Positions 1-6,086 are shown, numbered from the stretch's first letter. The stretch: DNA of 6,268 bases from an uncultured Oscillospiraceae bacterium (GCA_934661135.1 CAKUJA010000108.1:1-6268), one strand, 5' to 3'. Notes: generated by a model from the sequence alone, not told the origin. Program-made: numbers and translations.

Positions 1-727
1 CCATGGACTGGACGTTGACGGCAGTACCCCAGTCGGAGGGAATGTCGTTCATACGGCGATAGTAGATCGCGCGCGGGTTGTCCCAGCTGCGGAACACAGC
101 CTTGATGGCGCCCATGAGCTGCACCTTCGGGTCCTGCGGGAATTCCTCGCCGAGCTTTTCCTTATACTCAGCCTTAAACTTCTCGGCCAGCTCCTTGAGG
201 TCGTCGGCGGTCAGCTCGGTATCGAGCTTCACGTTGCGCGCAACCTTCATCTCGTCGATGAGCTGCTCGAAATACTTTTTGCCGACTTCCATAACGACGT
301 CGGAGAACATCTGAATGAAGCGGCGGTAGGAGTCATATGCGAAACGGGGATTATTGGTCTTTTTTGCGAATGCAACGACAACCTCGTCGTTCAGGCCGAG
401 GTTCAAAATGGTATCCATCATGCCGGGCATCGATGCGCGTGCGCCGGAACGGACGGAAACCAGCAGCGGGTTGTAGAGATCGCCGAACTTCTTGCCGGTC
501 ATCTCCTCGAGCTTTTCCACGTACTCCATGATTTCCGCTTCAATCTCATCGTTGATCTGGCGGTCGTCCTTGTAGTACTGCGTGCAGGCTTCGGTCGTAA
601 TCGTAAAGCCCTGCGGAACCGGCATACCAAGGTTGGTCATTTCGGCCAGATTGGCGCCCTTGCCGCCGAGCAGCTCGCGCATTTTCCCGTTGCCTTCGGA
701 GAACAGATAGACGTACTTGTGAGACAT
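1..727 (-). CDS. ppdK: Pyruvate, phosphate dikinase, N-terminal part (runs off the left edge)
   Basis: Interconverts pyruvate, ATP and phosphate with PEP, AMP and pyrophosphate in the cytoplasm; in anaerobic Clostridia it often serves as a glycolytic or gluconeogenic PEP/pyruvate step. I translated 242 codons from the ATG at 725-727 to the edge with no stop. The visible part is the N-terminal ATP-grasp nucleotide-binding domain: GGKGANLAEM at residues 21-30, a stretch around 91-113 containing SVRSGARASMPGMMD, RFAYDSYRRFIQM near 128-140, FRSWDNPRAIYYRR at 212-225 and DWGTAVNVQ at 232-240. These match the classical Clostridium symbiosum enzyme almost residue for residue as I recall it. The family is about 875 residues long, so roughly 630 residues, including the phosphohistidine and PEP-binding domains, lie outside the window. 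The start is supported by a purine-rich GGAAAGGGG ribosome binding site at 743-735, 7 nt upstream of the ATG. The gene has its own probable promoter in the AT-rich gap behind noc. Confidence 0.97.
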   Translation of the reverse strand, partial: MSHKYVYLFSEGNGKMRELLGGKGANLAEMTNLGMPVPQGFTITTEACTQYYKDDRQINDEIEAEIMEYVEKLEEMTGKKFGDLYNPLLVSVRSGARASMPGMMDTILNLGLNDEVVVAFAKKTNNPRFAYDSYRRFIQMFSDVVMEVGKKYFEQLIDEMKVARNVKLDTELTADDLKELAEKFKAEYKEKLGEEFPQDPKVQLMGAIKAVFRSWDNPRAIYYRRMNDIPSDWGTAVNVQSM

Positions 728-747
728 TTGTTTACCCCTTTCCTGTG

Positions 748-776
748 TGGGCGGAAGCGTCACTCGTTTCTGCCCA
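748..776 (-). promoter_or_regulatory. Leader stem-loop just upstream of the ppdK ribosome binding site
   Basis: The predicted ppdK leader can fold with TGGGC (776-772) pairing to GCCCA (752-748), an A-C mismatch, then GAA (770-768) pairing to TTC (756-754), around an 11-nt loop. It ends 4 nt before the Shine-Dalgarno sequence. It lacks a following T-run, so it is not a terminator. It could stabilise the 5' end of the message or modulate translation, but nothing in the sequence proves a role. Confidence 0.3.
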
Positions 777-812
777 ATGCTTTTGTTGTTTTTAGATTCT
801 CAAACAGTACAT

Positions 813-841
813 ACTATACCATGTTTTCCGAAAAATGCAAA
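813..841 (-). promoter_or_regulatory. Probable sigma-A promoter of ppdK with extended -10
   Basis: On the minus strand TTTGCA (841-836, 4 of 6 matches to TTGACA) is followed after 17 nt by TATAGT (818-813, 5 of 6 matches to TATAAT). A TGG at 821-819 sits directly before the -10, giving an extended -10 element. The surrounding gap (about 780-960) is strikingly AT-rich compared with its neighbours. Transcription would start near 806, leaving a leader of about 80 nt before ppdK. The call rests on consensus matching only. Confidence 0.55.
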
Positions 842-960
842 CAAAAAATAATATTTTTCTGCCATTTTCGCATTGGACTGTTGAATTATGTGATTTTCAG
901 ACGAATTATTAGCGAATCCGAAAGAATTCCATGTGGTATGTATTTGTTTTGTCTTTGCAC

Positions 961-1773
961 CTATCGCGCCGCGTGTTCCCGTTTCGGAATCCGGATGGTC
1001 AGGACGATCTCGCGCTCTGTCTCCTGCCGCTGCGACTGCGCGTCAACACCCGCCGAGCGGATCAGGTCGAGCTGATGGTTGACCGAGTTGAAGAACACCC
1101 GCATATCACGCAGACAAAACCCGCTCATCGTCCGTTTCGGCGGTGCAGGCGGCTGCGTCAGCGTGTCAATGTAGGCTTCCGTCCTCGCCACCGTCCATCC
1201 GCCCTGCGCAATCTGCTCCACCACGCGGAGCTGCGTCTGTGCATCGTGCAGCTTCAGCAGCGCCCGCGCGTGCCGCTCGCCAAGGCCATGGCTCCGCAGT
1301 GCCGCGAGCACCTCGGGCGGGAGCTTCAGCAGCCGCAGCTTGTTCGCCACGGCCGACTGGCTCTTGCCAACCTTCCGCGCGGCCTGCTCCTGGCTGAGTC
1401 CCCATGTTTTCATCAGCCGTGCCAGTCCCTCCGCTTCCTCGATAAAATCCAGATCGCGCCGCTGCAAATTTTCCACCAGCGCCAGCATCCCGGACGCCTC
1501 CTCGTCCACCGTCGCCACCAGACACGGCACCAGCGTCAGTCCCGCCATCCCCGCCGCGCGCAGCCGCCGCTCCCCGGCAATCAGCTCATATCCGTTCGCC
1601 CTGCGGCGCACCGTGAGCGGCTGTAAAATGCCGTACTGCCGGATCGACTCGGCAAGTTCCTGCAATCCCGCCGGGTCAAACACTCTTCTCGGCTGTGCCG
1701 GGTTCGGGCGGATGCCGCTGATCGGCAAAAACAGCACCCTTCCGCTCTCCAATATGCCTGTCCGCTTTCCCAT
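961..1773 (-). CDS. noc: Noc-type ParB-family DNA-binding protein (nucleoid occlusion / partition)
   Basis: A 270-residue cytoplasmic protein of the ParB/Noc family, which binds short palindromic DNA sites and spreads as a CTP-dependent clamp; Noc keeps the division septum off the chromosome. The N-terminal ParB/CTPase domain spans about residues 12-110, with NPAQPRRVFD at 24-33, the GERRLRAA nucleotide motif at 67-74 and ENLQRRDLDFIEEAE at 101-115. A helix-turn-helix follows (GLSQEQAARKVGKSQSAVANK, 125-145). The C-terminal segment, with RDMRVFFNSVNHQLDLIRSAG at 222-242 and ending in IRIPK, resembles Noc more than Spo0J/ParB. The start is well bounded: an in-frame TGA lies 18 nt upstream (1794-1792) and GGAAGGGG (1789-1782) is 8 nt from the ATG. 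Only about 11 residues precede the ParB domain, so the membrane-binding amphipathic helix known at the N-terminus of Bacillus Noc is not obvious. A chromosomal ParB paralogue with another role is the alternative. Confidence 0.82.
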   Translation of the reverse strand: MGKRTGILESGRVLFLPISGIRPNPAQPRRVFDPAGLQELAESIRQYGILQPLTVRRRANGYELIAGERRLRAAGMAGLTLVPCLVATVDEEASGMLALVENLQRRDLDFIEEAEGLARLMKTWGLSQEQAARKVGKSQSAVANKLRLLKLPPEVLAALRSHGLGERHARALLKLHDAQTQLRVVEQIAQGGWTVARTEAYIDTLTQPPAPPKRTMSGFCLRDMRVFFNSVNHQLDLIRSAGVDAQSQRQETEREIVLTIRIPKREHAAR

Positions 1774-1856
1774 CTGCGCCGCCCCTTCCGTTCACACCGT
1801 TTGTCCCCATTGTACGCTTCCACCCGCGCAAAACGGCGCGAATCCCCGCGAAGCAT

Positions 1857-1904
1857 CACAATTTATTGTGTACGGAAATGTCGGGAAATACAAAATATTG
1901 TGTA
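1857..1904 (-). promoter_or_regulatory. Pair of near-identical palindromic operator-like sites upstream of noc
   Basis: Read on the minus strand, site A (1904-1889) is TACACAATATTTTGTA and site B (1872-1857) is TACACAATAAATTGTG; they agree at 13 of 16 positions. Site A is a palindrome with 7 of 8 base pairs matching. Site B contains perfect 6-nt arms, CACAAT and ATTGTG, around AA. The two copies are offset by exactly 32 bp, about three helical turns, so a bound protein would sit on the same face. They lie 84-131 nt before the noc start codon, in an AT-rich stretch where the noc promoter is expected. A weak promoter (TTGTAT at 1893-1888, CACAAT at 1870-1865) would overlap both. The cognate regulator is not identifiable here. 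Confidence 0.45.
1873..1889 (+). repeat. Two direct CGG(G)AAAT repeats between the operator-like sites
   Basis: CGGAAAT (1873-1879) and CGGGAAAT (1882-1889) lie in the spacer between the two palindromes upstream of noc. Each resembles half of the Bacillus Noc-binding palindrome ATTTCCCGGGAAAT, but the two copies are direct rather than inverted, so the known site is not present. Autoregulation by Noc is possible but speculative. Confidence 0.2.
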
Positions 1905-1908
1905 ACAT

Positions 1909-1940
1909 AAAAAATGAGCGCTTCCGAACCGGAAGCGCTC
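1909..1940 (-). terminator. Intrinsic terminator of the M14 peptidase gene
   Basis: Minus-strand GAGCGCTTCCG (1940-1930) and its exact complement (1926-1916) form an 11-bp perfect stem around a 3-nt loop. This is followed by A and six T residues (1915-1909). It begins 6 nt after the stop codon of the M14 gene and separates that gene from noc. The plus strand has no comparable T-run right after the stem, so the orientation is clear. Confidence 0.92.
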
Positions 1941-1946
1941 GTGCCT

Positions 1947-2867
1947 TCACCATTGCATCGCCGTCACCAGCAGCGGCACAAGCGCCTGCCAGATCGTCTC
2001 CGCCTGCTCCGGCGGCAGCGGATTTTCCCCAATGCCGCACTCCACCGTAAAGGCCGGGCGGTGGAACCGCTGCAAAAACCAGTCCTTAAATCCCGCGTTG
2101 GCCGACTCCGACGGCACATCCTCCAGCGCGTAGCCGGATGCCGCAGCCAGCGCCGCACCGAGCGCGGCGCTCCCGGCCGGTGCCGACTCGCGCGAACCAG
2201 GGTAGATCACACGCCCCTGCGTATGCAGCGCCAGCATCACATCGGGGCGGATACATGACGCATACGCCGCCAGCGCCGCCGTCTCCGGCTGGTCGAGCGG
2301 ACGGCCGCCGGGGAAATCCCGCGGTGCCGGCGCCGCATACCCACGTTCCGCCTTGATCTGCCGCGCCAGCTCCCAGCGCGCCGGGTAGTTCAGGTTCAGA
2401 TCGACGCCGGAGCCATTCGCCTTCCACCCGGACGGAAACGGAATCTCCGGATACCGCGCGGCAATCTCCTCTGCCGCGCAGTACTCCGCCGAGCCGGGCG
2501 CAATCGCGCCCGCAACCAAATCCGCACCGTCCGGGTTCACCAGCGGCACCAGATACAGCATCCCATTGTGGTATAGCTCCATCGCATCCACGCCGCCCAT
2601 CGTCCGCTCCGCACGGAGCGCCTCGCAGTAGGTCAGCAAGAACCGCCAGAGCAGCTCCGCCGTAATTGTCTCATTCGCGTGGTGCCCCGCCGTAACCAGC
2701 AGCTTGCCGTCGCCGCTGCCGATTTGCAGCGCGTAGACCGGCCGTCCGCCCGCAGAGCGCGTCAGCTCGTGGATATAGACAAACGGAAATTCCCGCCGCA
2801 GCCGCCGAAGGCACTCCTCCTGCCGCTGCGACGTAAAATACCCCGGTTTTTCCAAACAACAGTCCAT
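1947..2867 (-). CDS. M14 zinc peptidase, gamma-D-glutamyl-L-diamino acid endopeptidase type
   Basis: A 306-residue metallopeptidase of family M14, most like the group that cleaves the gamma-D-glutamyl to diaminopimelate bond of peptidoglycan peptides. Zinc ligands are visible as H63 and E66 in GHHANE (61-66) and H215 in LALHTQG (212-218). The catalytic glutamate is E276 in FTVECG. WKANGSGVDLNLNYPARWE (148-166) and GFKDWFLQRFHRP (259-271) are typical of this group, including a Leu where carboxypeptidase A has its Asn-Arg arginine. NPDG at 111-114 is also conserved. There is no signal peptide, transmembrane segment or LysM domain, so it probably acts in the cytoplasm on imported or recycled muropeptides; that location and substrate are inferred. 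The ATG follows a strong GGAGGGG (2880-2874), but that ribosome binding site is buried in a terminator-like hairpin. A strong terminator follows the gene. Confidence 0.9.
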   Translation of the reverse strand: MDCCLEKPGYFTSQRQEECLRRLRREFPFVYIHELTRSAGGRPVYALQIGSGDGKLLVTAGHHANETITAELLWRFLLTYCEALRAERTMGGVDAMELYHNGMLYLVPLVNPDGADLVAGAIAPGSAEYCAAEEIAARYPEIPFPSGWKANGSGVDLNLNYPARWELARQIKAERGYAAPAPRDFPGGRPLDQPETAALAAYASCIRPDVMLALHTQGRVIYPGSRESAPAGSAALGAALAAASGYALEDVPSESANAGFKDWFLQRFHRPAFTVECGIGENPLPPEQAETIWQALVPLLVTAMQW

Positions 2868-2905
2868 AAAAATCCCCTCCGGCTCTATTCTAAGCCGGAG
2901 GGGAT
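2868..2905 (-). terminator. Terminator-like hairpin that also carries the ribosome binding site of the M14 gene
   Basis: On the minus strand ATCCCCTCCGGCT (2905-2893) is perfectly complementary to AGCCGGAGGGGAT (2884-2872), giving a 13-bp GC-rich stem with an 8-nt loop. Five T residues (2872-2868) follow, overlapping the last stem base, and then the ATG of the M14 gene. The shape is that of an intrinsic terminator for the upstream operon, 165 nt after the aminopeptidase stop. Yet the 3' arm contains GGAGGGG, the only Shine-Dalgarno sequence for the M14 gene. Read-through transcripts would therefore have a masked ribosome binding site. Confidence 0.72.
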
Positions 2906-2909
2906 GTCG

Positions 2910-2938
2910 ATTTTACGCAAAGGCCGTCATTGTCCGAA
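2910..2938 (-). promoter_or_regulatory. Possible promoter of the M14 peptidase gene
   Basis: Minus-strand TAAAAT (2915-2910) matches the -10 consensus at 5 of 6 positions. TTCGGA (2938-2933), 17 nt upstream, matches the -35 at only 3 of 6. Transcription would begin near 2903, just inside the 5' arm of the hairpin that holds the ribosome binding site. It would explain how the M14 gene is expressed despite the terminator-like hairpin, but the -35 is poor. Confidence 0.28.
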
Positions 2939-3058
2939 AAATCACTCGCTGCGCCGCATCAGACCGCACACCGATGATTTTTCCGCCAAGCCAAGGCGCA
3001 AGGGCGCAGGCGTATCGTGTATACGTCAAGCCCGCAGCAACGCCGTATTGGCGGAAAA
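2936..3058. repeat. Structured intergenic element: nested long palindrome plus overlapping hairpin
   Basis: TTTTCCGCCAA (2979-2989) is the exact complement of TTGGCGGAAAA (3048-3058). Between them lie further nested pairs: GGCG (2995-2998) with CGCC (3041-3044), GGGC (3002-3005) with GCCC (3030-3033), and CGTAT (3011-3015) with ATACG (3021-3025). A second hairpin pairs GAAAAATCA (2936-2944) with TGATTTTTC (2975-2983). It shares bases 2979-2983 with the first, so the two folds compete. Neither ends in a terminator T-run for the minus strand. No gene is supported here. The layout resembles a REP- or MITE-like dispersed repeat, and similar sequences seem familiar from gut Clostridia, but copy number cannot be seen in one window. 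Confidence 0.55.
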
Positions 3059-3070
3059 GGCGCGGCGCTC

Positions 3071-4459
3071 TTACAATTTTTCAAAAATCGCCTTCATGCC
3101 GCGATAGGTCATGTAACAGTCCAGCTTCGCAACCGTTTCAAACGGCGCGTGCATCGAAAGCACCGGAACACCCGCGTCAAGCGTGTCGATGTTGCGCTTG
3201 GCCATGTATTTGGCGACGGTGCCGCCGCCGCCCGCATCGGTCTTGCCGAGCTCGGCCATCTGCCAGATGACGCCCTCGTCGTTGAAGAGCTTGCGGATTT
3301 TTCCGACAACCTCGGCGGAAGCGTCGGACGCACCGCCCTTGCCGCCGGAGCCGGTGTACTTGCAAAGACCGATACCGTAGTTGGCATAGGCGGAGTTGCG
3401 GCGCTCGTAGACCTCGGAGAAGTTCGGGTCGTAGGCCGCAGTGACGTCGGCGGACAGGCAGAAGGAATGCGCCAGGCACTCGCGCAGGCCGACGCCCTGG
3501 CTGTGGCAGAGCGACGCCATGACGTATTCAAAGTAGTCGCCCTGCATCCCGGAGACGCCCTCGGAGCCGATTTCCTCCTTGTCGGCAAAGATGCAGACGG
3601 CGGTCTTTTCCGGCTTGTCGAGCGCGAGCAGCGCGGCAAGCTCCGCATAGGCGCAGACGCGGTCGTCGTGGCCGTAGGCACCGATCAGGCTGCGGTCGAA
3701 GCCGATGTCGCGGGCGTTTGCTGCGGGGACGGCTTCAAGCTCTGCGGAGATAAAGTCCTCCTCGGTGATGCCGTACTTTTCGTTCAGCAGGCGGAGCACT
3801 TCCACCTTGACACGGTCGGAGCCGTCATCGCCGCGCAGCGGGCGGGAGCCGACGAGAATGTTCAGCGTCTCAGACGGAATGGCCTCGTTGAGCGGCTTTT
3901 TGCCCTGCTCGCGGCCAAGATGCGGCAGCAGATCGTTGATGACAAGCTGCGGGTCCTTCGGGTCGTCGCCGATTTTGACGTAAACCTCGCTTCCGTCGCG
4001 GCGGACAACCAGTCCGTGCAGCTCCAGCGGAACCGTCACCCACTGATACTTGCGGATGCCGCCGTAATGGTGCGTCTTAAGGTAGGCCAGCTCAGCGTCC
4101 TCATAGAGGGGGTTGGGTTTGAGGTCGAGCCGCGGCGCGTCGGTGTGCGCCGCGCCGATGTTTGCGCCCTCGGCAAGGGACTTCTGGCCGATTACCATCA
4201 GCATGATCGCCTTGCCGCGGTTGTTGTAGTAGAGCTTGTCGCCGGGCGCAATGTCCATCCCCGGCGTATAGGGCTTGAAGCCCTTAGCCTCTGCAAGACG
4301 GATGGCCGAAACGACGCACTCCCGCTCCGTCTTGGAGACGTCGAGGAATGCCTTATACTGCTCGCAGTAGTCGTTCATTTCCGCTTCTTCCACCGCGCTG
4401 ATGCGGTCAAGGCCGTTTTTCGGCTGATAAAGAAGCGCGTTGCGTTCTTCCTTGGTCAT
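3071..4459 (-). CDS. M18 family aminopeptidase (two-metal)
   Basis: A 462-residue cytoplasmic dinuclear-zinc aminopeptidase that removes N-terminal residues from peptides, close to the ApeA/aminopeptidase-1 branch of M18. Using the ATG at 4459, expected metal and catalytic positions are H105 in AAHTDAPRLD (103-112), D265/D266 in GHDDR (263-267), E296/E297 in DKEEIGS (294-300), D338 in LSADVT and H437 in SMHAPFE (435-441). YGGIRKYQWV (132-141) is also typical. The length fits the family. I prefer the 4459 start: AAGGAGG (4475-4469) lies 9 nt upstream, whereas in-frame ATGs at 4495 and 4468 lie inside coaE or against the Shine-Dalgarno sequence. The coaE stop codon TAA (4476-4474) overlaps this ribosome binding site, 14 nt before the start. 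The gene is therefore probably cotranscribed and translationally linked with coaE. Confidence 0.94.
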   Translation of the reverse strand: MTKEERNALLYQPKNGLDRISAVEEAEMNDYCEQYKAFLDVSKTERECVVSAIRLAEAKGFKPYTPGMDIAPGDKLYYNNRGKAIMLMVIGQKSLAEGANIGAAHTDAPRLDLKPNPLYEDAELAYLKTHHYGGIRKYQWVTVPLELHGLVVRRDGSEVYVKIGDDPKDPQLVINDLLPHLGREQGKKPLNEAIPSETLNILVGSRPLRGDDGSDRVKVEVLRLLNEKYGITEEDFISAELEAVPAANARDIGFDRSLIGAYGHDDRVCAYAELAALLALDKPEKTAVCIFADKEEIGSEGVSGMQGDYFEYVMASLCHSQGVGLRECLAHSFCLSADVTAAYDPNFSEVYERRNSAYANYGIGLCKYTGSGGKGGASDASAEVVGKIRKLFNDEGVIWQMAELGKTDAGGGGTVAKYMAKRNIDTLDAGVPVLSMHAPFETVAKLDCYMTYRGMKAIFEKL

Positions 4460-4473
4460 AGGAATCATCCTCC

Positions 4474-5061
4474 TTATTTTATGGCTGCAAGCCATTGTTC
4501 ACAGCGTTGTTCAAATTCCGCCTGTGTCCCGTTGTTCTCCAGCGTGACCGCACAGGCGCTCCGAAAATAGTCCTCCGGCCGCTGCGCATTGATGCGCCGC
4601 GTGGCATATTCCTCCGAGATGCCGTCACGCGCCATAATCCGCGCAAGGCGCTGTGCCCGCGGCGCGAGAACGGCGACCGTCGTATCGCAGAGCGCGCCAA
4701 GTCCGGATTCGATCAGGTTGATCGCGTCAATCGCAAAATAGGGGCGGCCGCTGCCGCGCTCCGCGTCCAGAAGCGCCCGCATTTTGCGGTTCATGTGCCG
4801 GTAGACAATGTCGTTGAGCCGCGCCAGCGCCGCCGGGTCGGAGAACACCAGCGTGCCGAGCTTCGGCCGGTTCAGGCTGCCGTCCGGCAGAAAAATCGCT
4901 CCGAACGCCGCCTGCAGCTCCGCGCGCATGGGTGCATTCTCGCGGAGCATCGCGTAGTAGAGCGCGTCGCAGTCGACAACGTAGCCGCCGTGCGCTTCGA
5001 TGACGCGCAGCAGCGTCGTTTTTCCGCAGCCAGTCGGCCCCGTGATTCCAATCACGCGCAT
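4474..5061 (-). CDS. coaE: Dephospho-CoA kinase
   Basis: Catalyses the last step of coenzyme A synthesis, ATP-dependent phosphorylation of the 3'-hydroxyl of dephospho-CoA, in the cytoplasm. The 195-residue length is normal for the family. The Walker A loop is GPTGCGKT (8-15), followed by VVDCDALYYAML (28-39) in the position of the family's DAD motif. RIMARDGISEEYATRRINAQ (141-160) is the typical lid and adenine-binding region, and VTLENNGT (172-179) corresponds to the conserved end motif. It is a divergent member: the usual GGIGSGKS loop reads GPTGCGKT, and the DIPLLFE segment appears as IDAINLIESGL (111-121). The ATG lies 2 nt after the tsaC stop, and its GAGGT ribosome binding site (5072-5068) lies inside the end of tsaC, so translational coupling is likely. 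Another P-loop nucleotide kinase is the less likely alternative. Confidence 0.9.
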   Translation of the reverse strand: MRVIGITGPTGCGKTTLLRVIEAHGGYVVDCDALYYAMLRENAPMRAELQAAFGAIFLPDGSLNRPKLGTLVFSDPAALARLNDIVYRHMNRKMRALLDAERGSGRPYFAIDAINLIESGLGALCDTTVAVLAPRAQRLARIMARDGISEEYATRRINAQRPEDYFRSACAVTLENNGTQAEFEQRCEQWLAAIK

Positions 5062-5063
5062 GG

Positions 5064-6086
5064 TCAGACCTCAATCACGTGGAATCCGGCCGCCTTTTTC
5101 AGCCGGTTCCCCACAGCAAGTCCCAATCCCGCCGCATCCGGGCACTGCGCCCAGATCGCCGTCACCGGCTCGTGGTCAAATTCGCGCAGCGCGTCGAATA
5201 CGCGGCGCGCCTGCTCCGACTTGTCCGCGGCAGAGCCGAGATCATGTACCACACAATCCGCAAACCGGCCGCAGAATTCCGAAAAACAGATCACGCCGTC
5301 GCCGGGACGGACGTTGGCGCGCAGATAGGCCGCGCTAGCCGCCGGTTCCCCGGCCACCACCGTAACCGGCGCCTTCGGCGCATAGTGGCGGTATTTCATG
5401 CCGGGCGCCTTCGGCCGCTCGCCGTCGGCCAGCTTGGAAACCACCGCCTTGTCCACCGCAACCTCGCCGAGCACCTCCTCCAGCGCTTCGAGCGGCAGTC
5501 CGCCCGGGCGCAGCAGACGCGGCGGCGTGACTGTCAGGTCGATGATCGTCGACTCAACGCCAACCGCGCAGGGGCCTCCGTCAAATACGCCGTCGATCTT
5601 GCCGTCCATATCCTCGCGCATATCGGCCAAACACGTCGGACTGGGCCGGCCGGACGTGTTGCCGGACGGCGCCGCAATCGGCACATCGGCCGCGCGAATG
5701 ATGTCCAGCGTAATCGGATGGTTCGGGCAGCGCACGCCAACGGTGTCCAATCCGCCGGTTGTGCGGAGCGGCACAATCGGGTCGCGCGGCAAAATCATCG
5801 TCAGCGGCCCCGGCCAAAAGCGCTCCGCCAGCCGGTATGCGCTCTCCGGCACGCGCCTGCAATAGCGCTCCAGCCACGATGCGTCCGGGATGTGGATAAT
5901 CAGCGGGTTGTCCTGCGGACGTCCCTTGGCCTCAAAAATATGCAGCACGGCTTCCTCGTCCAGCGCGTTCGCGCCGAGACCGTAAACCGTCTCGGTCGGA
6001 ATCCCGAGCAGCCCGCCGCGCCGGATGATCTCCGCCGCCGCTTCGATGTTCTCGCTTGTCGGTTCCGTAAAATAAATCGTGTTCAC
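5064..6086 (-). CDS. tsaC: Threonylcarbamoyl-AMP synthase, two-domain Sua5/YwlC type
   Basis: Makes L-threonylcarbamoyl-AMP from threonine, bicarbonate and ATP, the first step of t6A37 modification of ANN-decoding tRNAs. With the GTG start the protein has 340 residues, the usual size of two-domain Sua5/YwlC proteins. The YrdC domain shows PTETVYGLGANA (30-41), KGRPQDNPLIIH (54-65), FWPGPLT (90-96), PSGNTSGRPSPT (140-151) and GVESTIIDLT (176-185). The PGMKYRHYAP linker (228-237) leads into the C-terminal Sua5 domain. I chose GTG at 6086-6084 because AGAAGGA (6100-6094) is 7 nt upstream and homology begins right after it. The open frame continues to an ATG at 6227, but those extra residues come from intergenic hairpin repeats. 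It is the first gene of the apparent operon with coaE and the M18 aminopeptidase, 2 nt before coaE. Confidence 0.95.
   Translation of the reverse strand: MNTIYFTEPTSENIEAAAEIIRRGGLLGIPTETVYGLGANALDEEAVLHIFEAKGRPQDNPLIIHIPDASWLERYCRRVPESAYRLAERFWPGPLTMILPRDPIVPLRTTGGLDTVGVRCPNHPITLDIIRAADVPIAAPSGNTSGRPSPTCLADMREDMDGKIDGVFDGGPCAVGVESTIIDLTVTPPRLLRPGGLPLEALEEVLGEVAVDKAVVSKLADGERPKAPGMKYRHYAPKAPVTVVAGEPAASAAYLRANVRPGDGVICFSEFCGRFADCVVHDLGSAADKSEQARRVFDALREFDHEPVTAIWAQCPDAAGLGLAVGNRLKKAAGFHVIEV

Noticed and set aside
78..531. Short plus-strand frames at the left edge
   Set aside because: They are shadows of ppdK, which is fully open on the minus strand through this region with near-identical matches to the known enzyme.
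864..960. An intrinsic terminator after noc
   Set aside because: Only weak AT-rich pairings are present and no GC-rich stem with a T-run is found, so noc transcripts may run on toward ppdK.
1857..1904. A parS site near noc
   Set aside because: Neither palindrome matches the canonical parS TGTTTCACGTGAAACA or the Noc site ATTTCCCGGGAAAT.
931..2050. Several plus-strand frames over noc and the M14 gene
   Set aside because: All are antisense to well-supported genes and have low-complexity Arg/Ser/Pro-rich translations.
2936..3058. A CRISPR array or tRNA in the gap
   Set aside because: There are no regularly spaced direct repeats and no cloverleaf with anticodon and TPsiC motifs; the structure is a single nested palindrome.
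4460..4495. A 12-residue extension of the M18 aminopeptidase from an ATG at 4495
   Set aside because: It would begin inside coaE without its own ribosome binding site; AAGGAGG is correctly spaced for the ATG at 4459.
3017..4570. A 517-codon open frame on the plus strand
   Set aside because: It lies antisense over the M18 aminopeptidase, is rich in Val, Ala and Arg as expected from GC-rich antisense reading, and has no recognisable domain, while the minus strand carries all M18 metal ligands.
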